The notes under the pieces were generated by a model that worked only from the letters and a program-made list of their open reading frames with translations, was not told the origin of the DNA and did not search any database. 64,000 nucleotides of DNA, taken from contig JANUWI010000014.1 in NCBI GenBank assembly GCA_025504975.1, positions 1,146,009 through 1,210,008 of the forward strand. The letters are read 5' to 3'. Position numbers and translations under genes: made by a program. This document shows, one piece after another, positions 11,235-24,700 of the stretch (the stretch's first letter is position 1; each line of letters opens with the position of its first letter). The DNA comes from Plenodomus lindquistii (lineage: Eukaryota > Ascomycota > Dothideomycetes > Pleosporales > Leptosphaeriaceae).

Positions 11235-13804
11235 CTATTCCAACACAAACGTTTCAGCCGACCATCCGTATGCACGATTCAACCGCCTGCCGTATCTTCT
11301 CGTTGTTGCATGTGGTATCTTCCGATCAGGATGATGCTCATGAAAATTGATCGGACGCATAGTTGACAGCTCAACAGGGGTGAACTTCCATACAGAACCG
11401 TAGAGCTTTTCAAACATGGACCCAATAGTGGCCATGGCATATAGGATCCTGCCAAGGAACTTCACCGGGACGATCTGGAGACAATGGATCATGAAATAAT
11501 GCGTTCTGAAAACTTTGCATGCCCACTCATTCACGGTGAATCGAGATGTCTCATTCAGTACGTGGGGAGCTTCATGCTATGGCTCATGATCCTCAGTGCT
11601 GATACCACAGGTTTTGGTTTTGGTCTTTGGCCTAGTGGGCTTCTTATCACCGTCAATAGTACGCTGCATTCGAAGCTCGAGCTCGAGCTCCATTTCTTTC
11701 ACAGACATTGATCGTTGCTTGGCCGACATCAGTCTAGGTGCATGTAAAACGTCTACCCAAGGGTCTGTCCTTCGGAGGTCTCTCGGTGACTCGATCATAG
11801 TGGGATATAAGATATGAAGTGTTTTCCTCGGTCCATAGTTTCTCTTAGCCCGGGTGAGAACAGCTTGATCAACTCTATGCCAGAACTTGTTAAGGTTGGC
11901 TCCAGCAGTCCGCATCTGTTGGCCTGTCTGCTTTGTACGGCGAGTCTCCGCCGGGTATTCAAAACGGTTGCCGTTTAATTCTCCTACATCGGAGAGCTTC
12001 ATCTCATCCATATGGCCGGCGATAGCCATGATCTGGCCGTACAGCTGAAGCATGCATTTGTTTACAGCGCCCTCATCAACAGCTTGGTTTAGCACACGGA
12101 AAGGCTCGTATAACCTCGGTGGGAATAGCTTCAGTAGGCGTTCCAGTTCGCCAATTAAAGCCAATTCCGAAAACATTTTTGCTACCATTGGGGAGATGCG
12201 CTGTTTGTCTTTCAGGTCTCGGCGGATTTGACGCTAATCTCGTCCATGATATTCTGCAAGCCCATGAGCTCTCTTCTATCATTGTCTTGAATGATAGTGA
12301 ATAGCATCAAAAGGTAGTCATGCAGTACGGGTGATTTTGTCGTACAGTAACAAACATTGGGATTAGGATAATTAGCGTCTCGAATCCAGTAGGAACGAAG
12401 CTCCGGCGAACCGGGAACAGCAGACACTAGCTCTAGAAGTGGCGTGCTTGCCATAACCTTAATGAAGTTCTTGTAAGCGAGAAGCTCCAGTTCGAGGTCT
12501 GCAGGGAGAGGCTTGTCATAGGAAATTACGTGTGCATGTTGCTTGTGAAGTTCGCTAATACGTTGAATCTGATCTCGCACGGTGGTCCATGACATGAGAT
12601 AACTGTATGCCTCGGCGACCATATTTGTCAGGATGCGATCCCAGAAAACGCGGGTTCCCTTGAAAGGATGGTGGTTTCCATGTTTGTCGAGCACGCTTTC
12701 CTGGCGATGTTCACCATGCGAAATCGCAGTCTCAAGAAAATAGCCTGGGTCCTCTCGCAGGGCCCACATGTGATCCTCGCTTTCGCTTCGTTTTGCTTCC
12801 ACGAGATTCAGTAGGGCATCGAATTCCATGGCGCGCGGGACATGGTAAGGCCCTTCCTCTACTGAAGATGTGACAGTGATTGTCTCCGAATTATTGTCCA
12901 ATGTAAGGGGTGCTAGAGGCCTACGAACGGGATACTGTTCATCTAGTATCTCATCGGGAGCGACATCATGCGATATGGCTTTGGCGCATTCAACAAGGAA
13001 GTGGAGTGTGCGGTCCTGAATGTCGAGAATGATCTGGCCGACATCCACACGAACATCGGCGGCATTGGTTTTCGAGGGAGGAAGATTCTTAGGCGTGGAA
13101 GATATGCTACCATACGTATTGGCTGAGCACTGCCCAATGATTCGCATGTAGTGTTCTCCTTCCTCTTTCACGAGGTTTGGAGTAATCCCTTGTGCCCGGA
13201 TTCCAAGATGGGCCGATTGATAATCGCTAAACGCAAAAGTGCCTGGTTTGTTTCGACCACGAGAGTTGAGCAACACCAGCAAGGATTTTTGGCTGGTCAG
13301 ATCCTCCAGGTTTAGATTGGGCAGCAGGAAAGCGTCCCTGAACTTCGGATCTGGGGGACGAATGGGTCCAAACAGGCCTCGTCCTTCTGCGGTAACTAAC
13401 AATGCTTTCCACTCGGGGTGAGGCTCCTAGGAGATGTCGGGCCATGCAGCCTGAAAGACCTTTTTGCGCCCTTCCCGGCTCTTCTTCTCCCATCGCTTTC
13501 AGATGGCTTCTTCATGCCGATCCAGTATGCCTTGCAACATTTCGAAACTGGCGAAGGTAGAGCATGATCGCTGTTTAGCTGTATTTCTTTCCCCTTCAAG
13601 GGGAACGAACTTCGGCATAACGTATCCGCCTTGCTTCAGCAATCCTTCGGGATCTTGAGCGAAGGCCGCTGGGTTGCGGGCGATCACGTCGTCCAACGTC
13701 ACGACATCTTCGGGATTTCGAACATAATGAAGGGCGAAAATGGGTATAGAGTTAGGATTTCGATTTTGGATTTTAGGGCCTCGCTTGAAAGAGCGCAGTT
13801 GCAC
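11235..13804 (-). pseudogene. Decayed large fungal gene of unknown function (three nonsense codons, one frameshift)
   Basis: A single long protein can be followed on the minus strand from 13804 to 11235. The frame 13804-12212 is interrupted by TGA at 13499-13501 and TAG at 13427-13429; sense continues in the same frame across both (KRWEKKSRE follows the first, EPHPEWKALL the second). Near 12,212 the frame changes, resuming as DLKDKQRISPMVAKM, and this second frame (to 11235) has one more TAG at 11577-11579, again with sense on both sides. The three stops fit single C-to-T changes (CGA or CAG originals). No GT..AG pair explains the frame change, so a small indel is likely. Combined length is about 850 codons, with features such as YPNPNVCYCTTKSPVLHDY and a C-terminal basic region. 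It resembles large uncharacterised ascomycete proteins, but I cannot name the family. It borders the RIP block, so leakage of RIP is a likely cause. Confidence 0.72.
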
Positions 13805-13996
13805 AAGGAGAATGCGCGTACTAGCTAAGCTCTATAATATGTAGTAGTTAAGATATAGGGGTAAGAAAGTAGGAGTAGTTGTCAGATTGACGGAGTTATT
13901 ACGATCGGAGCCGGAAGGACAGAGCCTCCGGCTCCCAGAGGGCTATGGCCCTCTATATCTAATAGAAAAACCGGGCACAGAGTGCGCTAGCGTACT
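13805..13996. repeat. Boundary segment with three hairpins, possible transposon/LTR end
   Basis: Starting at 13880 with TGTCAG (a common LTR start), this segment is GC-normal but carries three adjacent inverted repeats: 13907-13935 (9-bp arms, GGAGCCGGA/TCCGGCTCC), 13937-13954 (7-bp arms, AGAGGGC/GCCCTCT) and 13981-13996 (8-bp arms with one G-T). Beyond 13996 CpA/TpG almost vanish. It may be the un-mutated tip of a repeat whose remainder was destroyed. Confidence 0.5.
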
Positions 13997-14555
13997 CTAT
14001 AACCTTTAAAATAAAACTAGCTTTCTAAACTACGTTTAGAGTATATATAATTAATTATTTTAATTATTATTAAAATTATTAATTTTTATATATTTTTAAT
14101 TATAATATATATTTAATAGTTAGAAGTTTTACTACTAACTACTAGTTAGGCTTTTCTATTATACTATTACTTTATAATAAATAGTATTAATAAATAGTAA
14201 TATTTAGAATACTACTATTATTCTCTATAATTTTATAGACTATACTAAATAGTATACTAAGCTCTAGTTCTATACTATAGTATATAAAATATAGAATAGA
14301 ATTAAATCTAATTTAATATTATAGATTTTTATCTAGTTTAGGCTACTAGAGGCGCTAAATATTATAAACTATATACTAGTTTCTAATATTAAAAAAGCTA
14401 TTTTTATTAGCTAATATACTCTAACTAGATAAAAAATATATAAAAAAAACTTTAATTTATATAAAACTATAATAGAATAATATAAGCTATATTTATATTT
14501 ATATAAATAAACTAGAATCTAGAATATAATAGTATTTATTTATTTTATAGCTATT

Positions 14556-14970
14556 ATAATAGCTTAAAAATATAAAGTGCTAAAAGGTATCTAAAATAGT
14601 TTAAAAGTATATAGAAATACGCGTAGATTAAAAAGCTAAATAAATTATATTTTTATAAACTTTATATAAAAAAATAAAAAAATTATATTTTTATAGTTTT
14701 ATTAAAAAAGTAAGCTATATAGAGTAGAATTTAGTAGTAATTCTAGGCTTTTATAAAGTTTATTTTTTTTCTCTACTATATTAGCACGTAGGTAATAGTA
14801 AAGTAGAAATTCTAGTAGAATTTAGACTAGGTATAGTATAGAGGTAGTTTAAATAGAAATTAGTATAGTTTTCTATTTTTAATAAGCTTATATAGAGAAA
14901 AATAGAGGTAGTTTATAAAAAAGCCTCTATAGCTAAAAGTTATTATTATAATAGAATATAGCTTTATTAT
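14556..14970. repeat. Direct repeat, left copy (about 415 bp), LTR-like
   Basis: Closely matches 17172-17587 (shared text: AAAAATATAAAGTRCTAA at the start, CTCTACTATATTAGCACGTAGG in the middle, AATAGAATATAGCTTTATTAT at the end), with mostly C/T and G/A differences. Two direct repeats 2.6 kb apart suggest LTRs of a further dead element. Confidence 0.7.
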
Positions 14971-17171
14971 AGCTATATTTTATTTATTATATAACGTATT
15001 TAACTACTAAACTAGCTATACTACTAAACTAGCTACTTTTCTTTAGTATTATAAATACTATATTTTTAATTATTATTATTATTACTATTAATATCTAACT
15101 TTACTGCTATAGAGCTTATATCTAATTTAGAAGTACTTTCTAAACTTTTCTAGTACGTATAAGCGTTGTGCCTAGTCCTTTTATAATTACTATAGTATTA
15201 GATATCTAGTTAAGTAGGTATTTAACTACTACTACTATACGTATATTTTAATAGATTAGATACTATAGTTAAAGCTATAGCAGCTTATAACCTAGTATTA
15301 TACTTAAAAGTATTTTTTTACTAGATTTTTTTTTTATACTTTTTTTTTTTATTATTTCTACTAATTGCTTTTTAACTTTATAGATATAGGCTTAAAAAAA
15401 AGCGTTTTAGTATAGTATTAGTTTAGCTTTTTTTATAAGCTATAAAAAGCTAGCTAATATAGTAATAGATAACTAAATAAAAAATTTATATATAAGCTTT
15501 AACTAAAACCTAAATTTATAAGTATTACTTAGAGTTTTAGATTACTATAAATTTACTAGTAGGGAAGGTTAAAGTAGAGTATATATCTAGAAATTAATAT
15601 AATCTAGTACTACCTACGCGTTATTAAAAACTAGCTTTAACACTTTAAAAGCTTTTTAATAGTTATTAACTATAAATATATTAAAAAACGCGTTTTTAAA
15701 AGCTAAAATAAAGCTTTTTTTATTAATATAGAAAATATATTAGCGTGCTAAATTTTACACGCGCTAGAAGTATTTATACTTTAATAGTAAAAAATATACT
15801 ATATTAAATAGCTAAAGAATATAGAATAAATAGATAAATATATAGAGTATTAGAATTTTATTCTCTATATAGTAGTTTTTAAACTTTTAGTTTAGATAGC
15901 TTTTATAGCTATTTAAAATTAGTAACTAGTATACTTTTACTTTTTACACTTTTATATACGCGTTAAAGTGCTTTAACTACTCTAGTCTAAATATATTATT
16001 TATTTAGCTATTTTTAAAGACTAATAGTTTTTAGTTATAAAAAATACTAGTTTTTTTATACTATATAGAGATATGTACACGTTTTTTATAGATAATAAAA
16101 AGTAAAGTTATATCTTTTAAAATATATATACTTTAGATAATAGTAATTTACTTATAATTACCTAGCTAAATAAAATCTAGCTAATTACGTTTTTTAAAAT
16201 TTATAATAACTTTTATAAATCTAATTATATCTATCTAGAAGCTAGTTTTATTAAAGTTATAGACGTTATTATTCTAGATACTATACTTAGTTTTTATTTT
16301 ATCTATAAATTTAAACTACGCGCTAATAATCTCTAGATTTTTCTATTTTATTCTCTACCTATTTTTTACTTAGTTAAAAGCTATTTTAAACTTATTTAAA
16401 TATGTTATAAAGCGTTTAGCCTAGTATTTACCTACTAGTATTCTATTATATACTTTTAGTATTTTATTAGCTATATTTTCTACTTTATATAGCTAGAGCG
16501 TAAACTTTTATAAATTAAAATTAAAAATATATTAGATAATTATCTGCTTTTTAGTAGTAGTAAATTTCTAGTAATTAGATTAAATTTTAGCGCGTAGAGT
16601 AGTTCTGTTAATCTAATTAAAAAGCCTCTAATAATTAACTTTAAAGGCTATAGTAGTAGCCTGTTAGCTTTTAAATTAGCTAGCTTTAAAAGTAAAATAA
16701 ATAAATTCTAATTAGCTTTTAGTTTAAATTAATATTACGTTATATTATTAGGGTATATTATATAGAGTATAGTATTTATAATACTAAAGAAAAGTAGCTA
16801 GCTTAGTAGTATAGCTAGCTTAGTAGTAGAATATATTATATACTATATACTTACTAAACTAATTTAAATATAGTTTATATAACTCTAGTAAGCTATAAAA
16901 ATTAATAGTAATATAAAGCTAAAAAGATTTTAAAAATAGTACTATTAGACTTTTAAATTAATAAAAAGTTTAATATAGTAAAATATCTAGCTTATAAAGT
17001 ATAACTAGGCTATAATAAAAGTAAAACTATAATATACTTTATAAATAAATTAGATATATAGAGAAATTAAATACTTTACTAAAACTCTACTAAACTTTTT
17101 ATATCTATATAATACTTTAATACTAGTATAATTTATAGTTTTTAGATAAAAATAAAATATAGCTTACGCTA
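14971..17171. mobile_element. Unidentified RIP-destroyed element between direct repeats
   Basis: The 2.2 kb between the two direct repeats is fully RIP-mutated; I could not recover any transposase, reverse transcriptase or integrase motif. A small non-autonomous LTR element or a nested fragment are both possible. Confidence 0.4.
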
Positions 17172-17587
17172 TATAATAGTTTAAAAATATAAAGTACTAA
17201 ATAGCGTTTAAATTAGTTAAAAAGTATATAGAAGTACATGTAAATTAAAAAACTAAATAAATTATATTTTTATAAGCTTTGTATAAAAGAATAAAAAAAT
17301 TATACTTTTATAGTTCTATTAAAAAAGCAAGCTATATAGAGTAGAATTTAGTAGTAGTTCTAGGCCTTTATAAAATTCTTTTTTTCCCTCTACTATATTA
17401 GCACGTAGGTAATAGTAAAGTAGAAATTTTAGTAAAATCTAGGCTAGATATAGTATAGAGATAGTTTAAATAGAAATTAATATAGTTTTCTATTTTTAAT
17501 AAATTTATATAAAGAAAAATAGAAGTAGTTTATAAAAAAGCTTTTATAGCTAAAAGTTATTATTATAATAGAATATAGCTTTATTAT
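17172..17587. repeat. Direct repeat, right copy (about 415 bp), LTR-like
   Basis: Partner of 14556-14970. It keeps a few more TG/CA sites than the left copy (GTACATG, AAAGCAAGC), so it was mutated slightly less. Confidence 0.7.
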
Positions 17588-18744
17588 ATTACTTTTTACT
17601 TTAAATTAAATAGTTTTATATCTAAGTGTACTCTATATTACTTTTATATAAAGTTTATTTTAAAATTATTATTTTATTAAAGTAAATATAACTTTTTATT
17701 TATTATTTATTAATAATTATTATAATAACTACTAAATCTAGTAGTTACTCTAGTAGAATATAATAATTTTTTAAATATTATAATTTTTTTTTACTTTTTA
17801 TACTTTATACTTTCTTATATATACTTTATTACTATTTATTATTACTTTTAATACTAATACTAAATAGCTTTTATAAAAATACCTATATCTATAACTTTAG
17901 ATATATATCTTTTAGTTTATTAGATTTTTTATTTATATTTTATCTAGGCCTAGTTTTATAATAAATTTAACTTTATATATTTATTTAAATTAGTAGATTT
18001 AAAAAAGTATACTTATTACACACTTTTAAATAAAAAGTATAAACTAGTAAATAGCTATTTTTTTCTACTAGTTTAGAGTTTTTTCTAATTTTTTTAAGTA
18101 CCTATATATATAGAACTAGAATATAACTAAATTATAGTAGTACTTTATAATTTTAAAAGCTTTACTATATAAACTATACTAGCTAATTAAAATAGGCAGA
18201 TTCTAAAGAGTAAATACTAAATAAATTAAAATAAATTAACTACTTTATAGTTTTATATAAAAGAAAGGAATTTTATAAAAGTTTATATAGAATACTTTAG
18301 CTACTTTTAGCGTAGCTCTAAAGCTTTATTACTAAAGCTCTAGACTAGGCTCTATCTATTATATTACTCCCTTTTTTACCTAAGCGTTTACTTTATAATC
18401 TCTAGGTAAAAAGTATATAATAGCGCGTAATTACATAACTTTTTATATTTTCTACTATATAAAAGCTACTTTTTTACTTTTATAATTCTTTTTTCTACTA
18501 CTATACTTTCTTCTATTACTTTTACTATATTTAGGTTTTTTAATACCTCTATTTATAAAAGTAAGGCTTCTACTACCTCTACTAGTAATAAAAGCTTTTC
18601 TAGTAATTTTTTTTTAGTAGATAGCTTTATATTATTTACTATACTACAGCGTAACTTTAATACTAACTATTACTATATTAAGTACTTTAAAAAGCTTTAT
18701 CTATACTACTATATTTTTATTAGCTTTTATATTTACTTTTATAA
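17588..18744. other. AT-rich stretch, nothing recognised
   Basis: RIP-type composition without detectable motifs or a second copy in the window. It ends where the long inverted homology with 47.8 kb begins. Confidence 0.4.
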
Positions 18745-21700
18745 TAACTACGTTAGAAAATTCTACTATATACTTGCTAGCGTTAGTTATATAGAATACT
18801 AGTAACTAGGTAGTTAGTAATATAAGTTACTAATTTACTACTTTTATTTTATAAAGCCTTTTTTTATGTATATAATAGCTAAAAAACTAGTAAAATACGT
18901 CTAGTATAGTAAGTAAAAATATGTATATTATATACACACTAAGTATCTCTAGTAGTAGTAAGTTAAAAAAAGTAGGTAATATAAAATATTTAAATTACTA
19001 TAGATACTATAAGTACTATTTATACTATATATACTACCTATACTATATTTACTACGTATAATACTTATAATACGCTTATAAACTATATTATACTACTATA
19101 AACTACTACTATAAATTATTAAACTCTAGGCTTATAGATTATATACGTCTAGTAAAAAAACCTAGTAACTCTAGTATACTAAAAGGGTTAATGTATATTA
19201 TTTAATATTATAACTTTAAAAATAGTTAGAAGCGCTATTTACTTTTTTAAATTTTTTTATATTATTTATATATATAGCTTTGTTTATTCTGCGTATATTA
19301 GCTATATTATTTAAAGTATAGACTTTAGTTATAGTAACTACTACGCTATTAGTTAGATATATTTTTTATAAATTTTATATAGGTAATACTATAGATAAAA
19401 AAAAATAGTACTACTATATATAGTATTAAAAAACTCTATTATAGTAGTAAATAAATAATAGTATTAATTAAATATTATAATTTAGTATAGGTAGTAGTAT
19501 ATAGTATTATATTTATAATATAGCCTAAATATAAAAAGTATTTATAGTAGCACTTATTATTCTATAATAGCTACTCTATTAGTAGGTTTAACTCCTCTAG
19601 AGCTAGGTTAAAATTATCTAAAAAGATTAGTAGGTTTAATTAAAAATAAAAGTTAGCTTTAAAAAGTTTACTTTACTAGTAAAACTTTATAAAAGTTATT
19701 TTTATTTTTTTTTACTTTACTATTATCTTCTTTACTATAGCACGTTACTCTAGAGGTAACTTTATAAGTTTATTAGCTTCTATACTATTAGATTGACTAT
19801 CTAATTTAATTTTATTTACTACTACACTTTTTAGCCTAGTAGTTAAATAATCCTCTATTAGTTTTTTAATTACTAGCTATTTATTAGCCCTCTATACTAT
19901 ACCCTTTTTTAACTAAAATAACTAGGCTAATATAAAAAGCTTTATAGAATATTAGTATTATTTAGGTAACTAGTTTATAATCTACTAACTAGTTAAGTAA
20001 AGTCTGCTATAGCTAATAATTTAACTATATTTTTACTCTAATAGCTAATAGTAAAGTCTAGAGCTACTACTATAAAAGCTATTAATATTATACTAGGTAT
20101 ATTAAACTACTTTACAGCGCTATTTTTTACTACTAGCTTTTACTTTAATATAGATAAATACTAAATTTTAGTAAATATTTTAGCTATTATTTAATATTTA
20201 AATAGGGTGCTATAGTTAGTTAAATTACTATAGATAAATTTAAACTTTTTACGTAGTTTAGCTAGTAATATAGATGCTATTATACTAGTATAAAAGCTAT
20301 ACTAGCGCTTTACTATAAAGTAAACTATATTTATTATCTAATAATAGAAGCTAGTTAGAGTATTATATATCTAATGTTATTAGTTATATCTAATATAAAT
20401 AGAAGTACGTACTTCTTTTATAAAGTTTTTATATAGGTTTTATTATAGTATTTCTATTTTAAATATTACTACTATCTATTTATCTAATAAAAGCGCTTTA
20501 AATTTACTTTTATAAAAGTCTATCTATAGAGTTACTATATAGGTATAGCTTATATTATCCTTTATAAATATAGTATATAATAAAAGCTTTATTACACGCT
20601 TTATTATTTTACTTTTTTTAGACTATAAATATTTAGTTTTTTATTTTTTAAATCTCTATATTTAAATTACCTAGTTAGACCTAGTATTTAACGCCTTACG
20701 CTTAAAATAGGTATTTTATAAAAAAGAAAAGTTTAAAGCTATATAAATATTAGTATATAAATACTAAAACGTATTACTATAGATATATACCTATATCTCT
20801 ATTTAATTATATTTACTTAAATATACTAGGCGTAGATACTCTATCTATTTTCTATATATATTTAGTACTAGAGTGTATACTATAGATAAATAGTATAACC
20901 TATTTAGGCTTTTTATTACTCTAGACTTTTATAAATATTATTACTAAATTTTATTTTATATTAGAGTGCGCTAAGATAAAATAGTATTTACTAGATTTTT
21001 AAAGTTATAAAAGTAGTCTAGCTTATAGTTAGTAGTAAACTATATAAACTTACTATATTATAAATTTAAGTCTAAAAGTAATAGTAGTAGTAGTAGTAGA
21101 ATAGACGTGCTAGTAGTATATAGCGTTCTATAACTCTAGTTAATATTTTTAGAGTTAGAGTATATATAAAATAGTTAGCTAGATATTAGTTATAGTTTTA
21201 AACCTAATTTTATTTAGTAAATTATAGTTAGTATATAAAGCGTGCTCTAATATAGTAGTTATATATATATAGTATTTATAGTTCTATTTTAAACTAATTA
21301 TATATTCTATTATTATATATATTAGTTATAGGTATTAAGTATAGTTTAATTATTATATATATTTTAAATATACTAACTAGTACACGTTTTATAATATAAT
21401 AGTATACTCTTTTTAAGCTTTATTAAACTTCTATATAAACTAAAAGTAGGTAATAGAAAAGCATTATATATATTCTAGATAGATAGTAGATATTTACTAA
21501 AACTTAGTATAGTTAATAAAAACTAAAAAAAAATAGGTATATAAAATGTTTAAAAGCTAAAAAAAAGTTATTATTTAATTTATACTATACTAAATTTAAC
21601 TATTACTTAGCGTTACTCTCTATTACTATATATTAGTATAGAATATATACTATAATAAATAGACTTTATACGTACCTAAACTTTTCTCTCTATAATAAAT

Positions 21701-24700
21701 ATAAGTTAAGTTTTTTTATTAGTAAAAAAGTTTATAATAGTACTATACTATTAGAACGTAGCATTAACTTTTATCTAAGCTTATTAGTTATTTTACTTAA
21801 TATAGTAAAATAAAATATCTACTACTAAATTAAATAGTAAGTTTTAATAGATTACTACTATAAACTTATTATATTCTATATTATCTACTAGCGTAGTATT
21901 TTCTATAGTAAAGCTATAAAGTAAATTTTTACTATAGATAAAAATAAATGCTATACGCTCTATATTATATACAAGTATTATTATAGGTATTTATATTAAA
22001 GTATATAGTATTATAGACGTAGTTACGCTATATACTTAAGTATTATATTAGAGAGAGGTAAAAAAAAATATAGATATTTATATTTAATTTTAACACGTTA
22101 TATTATAGTTATAGCGCTTTACTATAAGTATAATAACTTTATATTATTAAATACTATTAAAAGTAGTATAACTACTACTATATCTAGATATAACTATAGA
22201 ATCTAGTTATAGTAGTCTATTTTATACAAAACGCGTTTTTAAACTATAGCTAAAAAAACTCTATAATAGTATTACATTTTTAAAACTATAGTATATATAG
22301 TAGTATTTATTTTAGAATATATTAAATAAGCTATATAGATAAATTTATAAATTTAATATATTTAATATAGTATAAAAAGATATAGAGTAGTAGAATATAT
22401 ATAGTAAATTTATCTAGTACTATATATATAAAATGCTTAGCGCCTAATATAGCTATTTTTATATCTATAGCTAATAATAATTTAGATAATACCTATCTAG
22501 ATACGCTTTTAATACGTATAAGTAGTATAGAATTATATAGTTTAAAGTCTAGTAAATAGTTCTATCTAATATTATACTATTATAGTTACTAGGTATATAA
22601 TAGAAATTTTAATACTATTTTATATATTTAAGTTTTTATATAAATATACATTTAGCTTTATTTAAACTTTATATATACTATAACGTATATATATTATTAT
22701 TAGTAGTATAAATTATATATAGAATACGCTTTTATAATAAATAGATAATATATTATTTAATCTATTCTATACCTACTTTTTCTTTTTATACGCTTATAAT
22801 ATACTTTTCTACTTTTTTATAAAGTTTAGAGAATACTAAGTATTATATTTATTCTAGTCTATATAATTATTTACTAAGTAAGTTACATCTCTATTTTTAC
22901 TTTTATAGAGTAGTTCTTTTAGTATAAAGTTTATAGGCTGTAAAACAGACACTATATTATATATTTAAAAGGCTCTAAGCTTTTATAGATATACTATAGT
23001 ATTATAAAATTAGTAGTAAACTATTATTATACTATTAACTTTATTAAATGTAGCTTTATTATTAAACTATATAGTTTTTATAAAAGTGTATTAGTACTGC
23101 TTTTTTAGTGCTTTTATAGTATTTTTTTTTCTAGTAGCGTAAAAACTAGATAAACTTAGCCTAGTAGGTAGCTAAATGCAAAGCAGTTATTTTTATTATC
23201 TAGCTTTATATACTTTTAAACCTAGATAAAGTTTTTCTATTCTTTTTTAAACGCGTAGTAATTAGTTAAATAATAGACTATAAGTTTTTTTTTAGTATCT
23301 AGATTATCTATACTTTTATCTATACCTATCTAGTATATAATAAATTAACTAATCTATATTTTTATACTCTATACCTATATATTATCTATTTTTTATTTAT
23401 TTTTATTTTTATTTATAATTAGTATACAGTTGCGCCTTATTTATTAAACTATAATATAAATAGTAACTACTACTAGAAAGTCTAGATAAAATAGATAATC
23501 TACTACTTTACTAATAGTTATAGTTTTTATATAGTTAGAAGTAGACGTAATAAACTATCTAAATTTAAATATTATTACTAAAGTAGTAACTCTAACTATA
23601 TAAACTTCTATATTATAATCTATTTAGGTTTATAGGCTACTATCTATATATATCTATTTATATTTAAAAGTAAAAAAAGTAGTATACTTTAAATTATAAA
23701 TATAGATCTATTATAGAAAGTAATAATAGTTTATTATTTAATAGAACTATTTAATTATATTACTATAAAACGCCTCTCTATTAGTTCTAGTATCTAGTCT
23801 ATCTAATAATCTAAAATACTTAATATTACTAATTATATAGAATAGAGCGTGCTATTTTAGAAAATAGAAGTGCCTATTTAAATAGTATAAGTAGAATTCC
23901 TTTTTATATACATCTATTTAGTTAATAGCGCTCTATATATAATTAAAAGTAGTAGTATTATAGTATTAGTAGAATATAATAGCTATAGAATTATATACAG
24001 TATAGATAAACTATATAGTATAAAAAGTATATAAGTATAATAGAAAAAATATAACTACTATAAACTATTAAATAATAACTTTTTACTTTTTTCTAGTCTA
24101 CTATTTCTATTTACTATAATTTAGTATTATATTATTACCTATCTAATATAGTAGCTATTAGAAGCGTTTATCTAGCTATTCTAGTTCTAATACTTTTTAA
24201 ATATAAGTATTATTTTTTACTTCCTTTTACCTAAAGACTTTCTCTCTAAAAAGCTTTTTAATCTAGCTTAGTATATACTATAGAAGACTTTTAAAAAGTA
24301 AATAAAGTATATTAGTTAGTATTCTCTAGTATATATTAAACCTAGCGTGTTTCTAGGTAAAGTAAACCTCTAGGTATACCTAGTTTAAATTACTTATTAG
24401 TATATTTTTATATATTTATAGTTTTTACTATATCTGCATCTATAGGTTATTACGCTATAGGTATTCTATATAAAAATTTTTTTAATTACTAGATAGAATA
24501 CTATACTAAATACAGTACTATCTAGATTTAACTTTTAATATAAAAACTTACTTTTTATAGTCTATAAAAATATATAATAATATTAAATAGTAGTATTAGC
24601 TTTAATTATTAGCGTAATATAAAGTAAGTTTATAGATAGAGTAGTATTCTAAAACTAGAGTCTAGTAAAAATAATAATAAAATAGTAGATAGATAGAATA

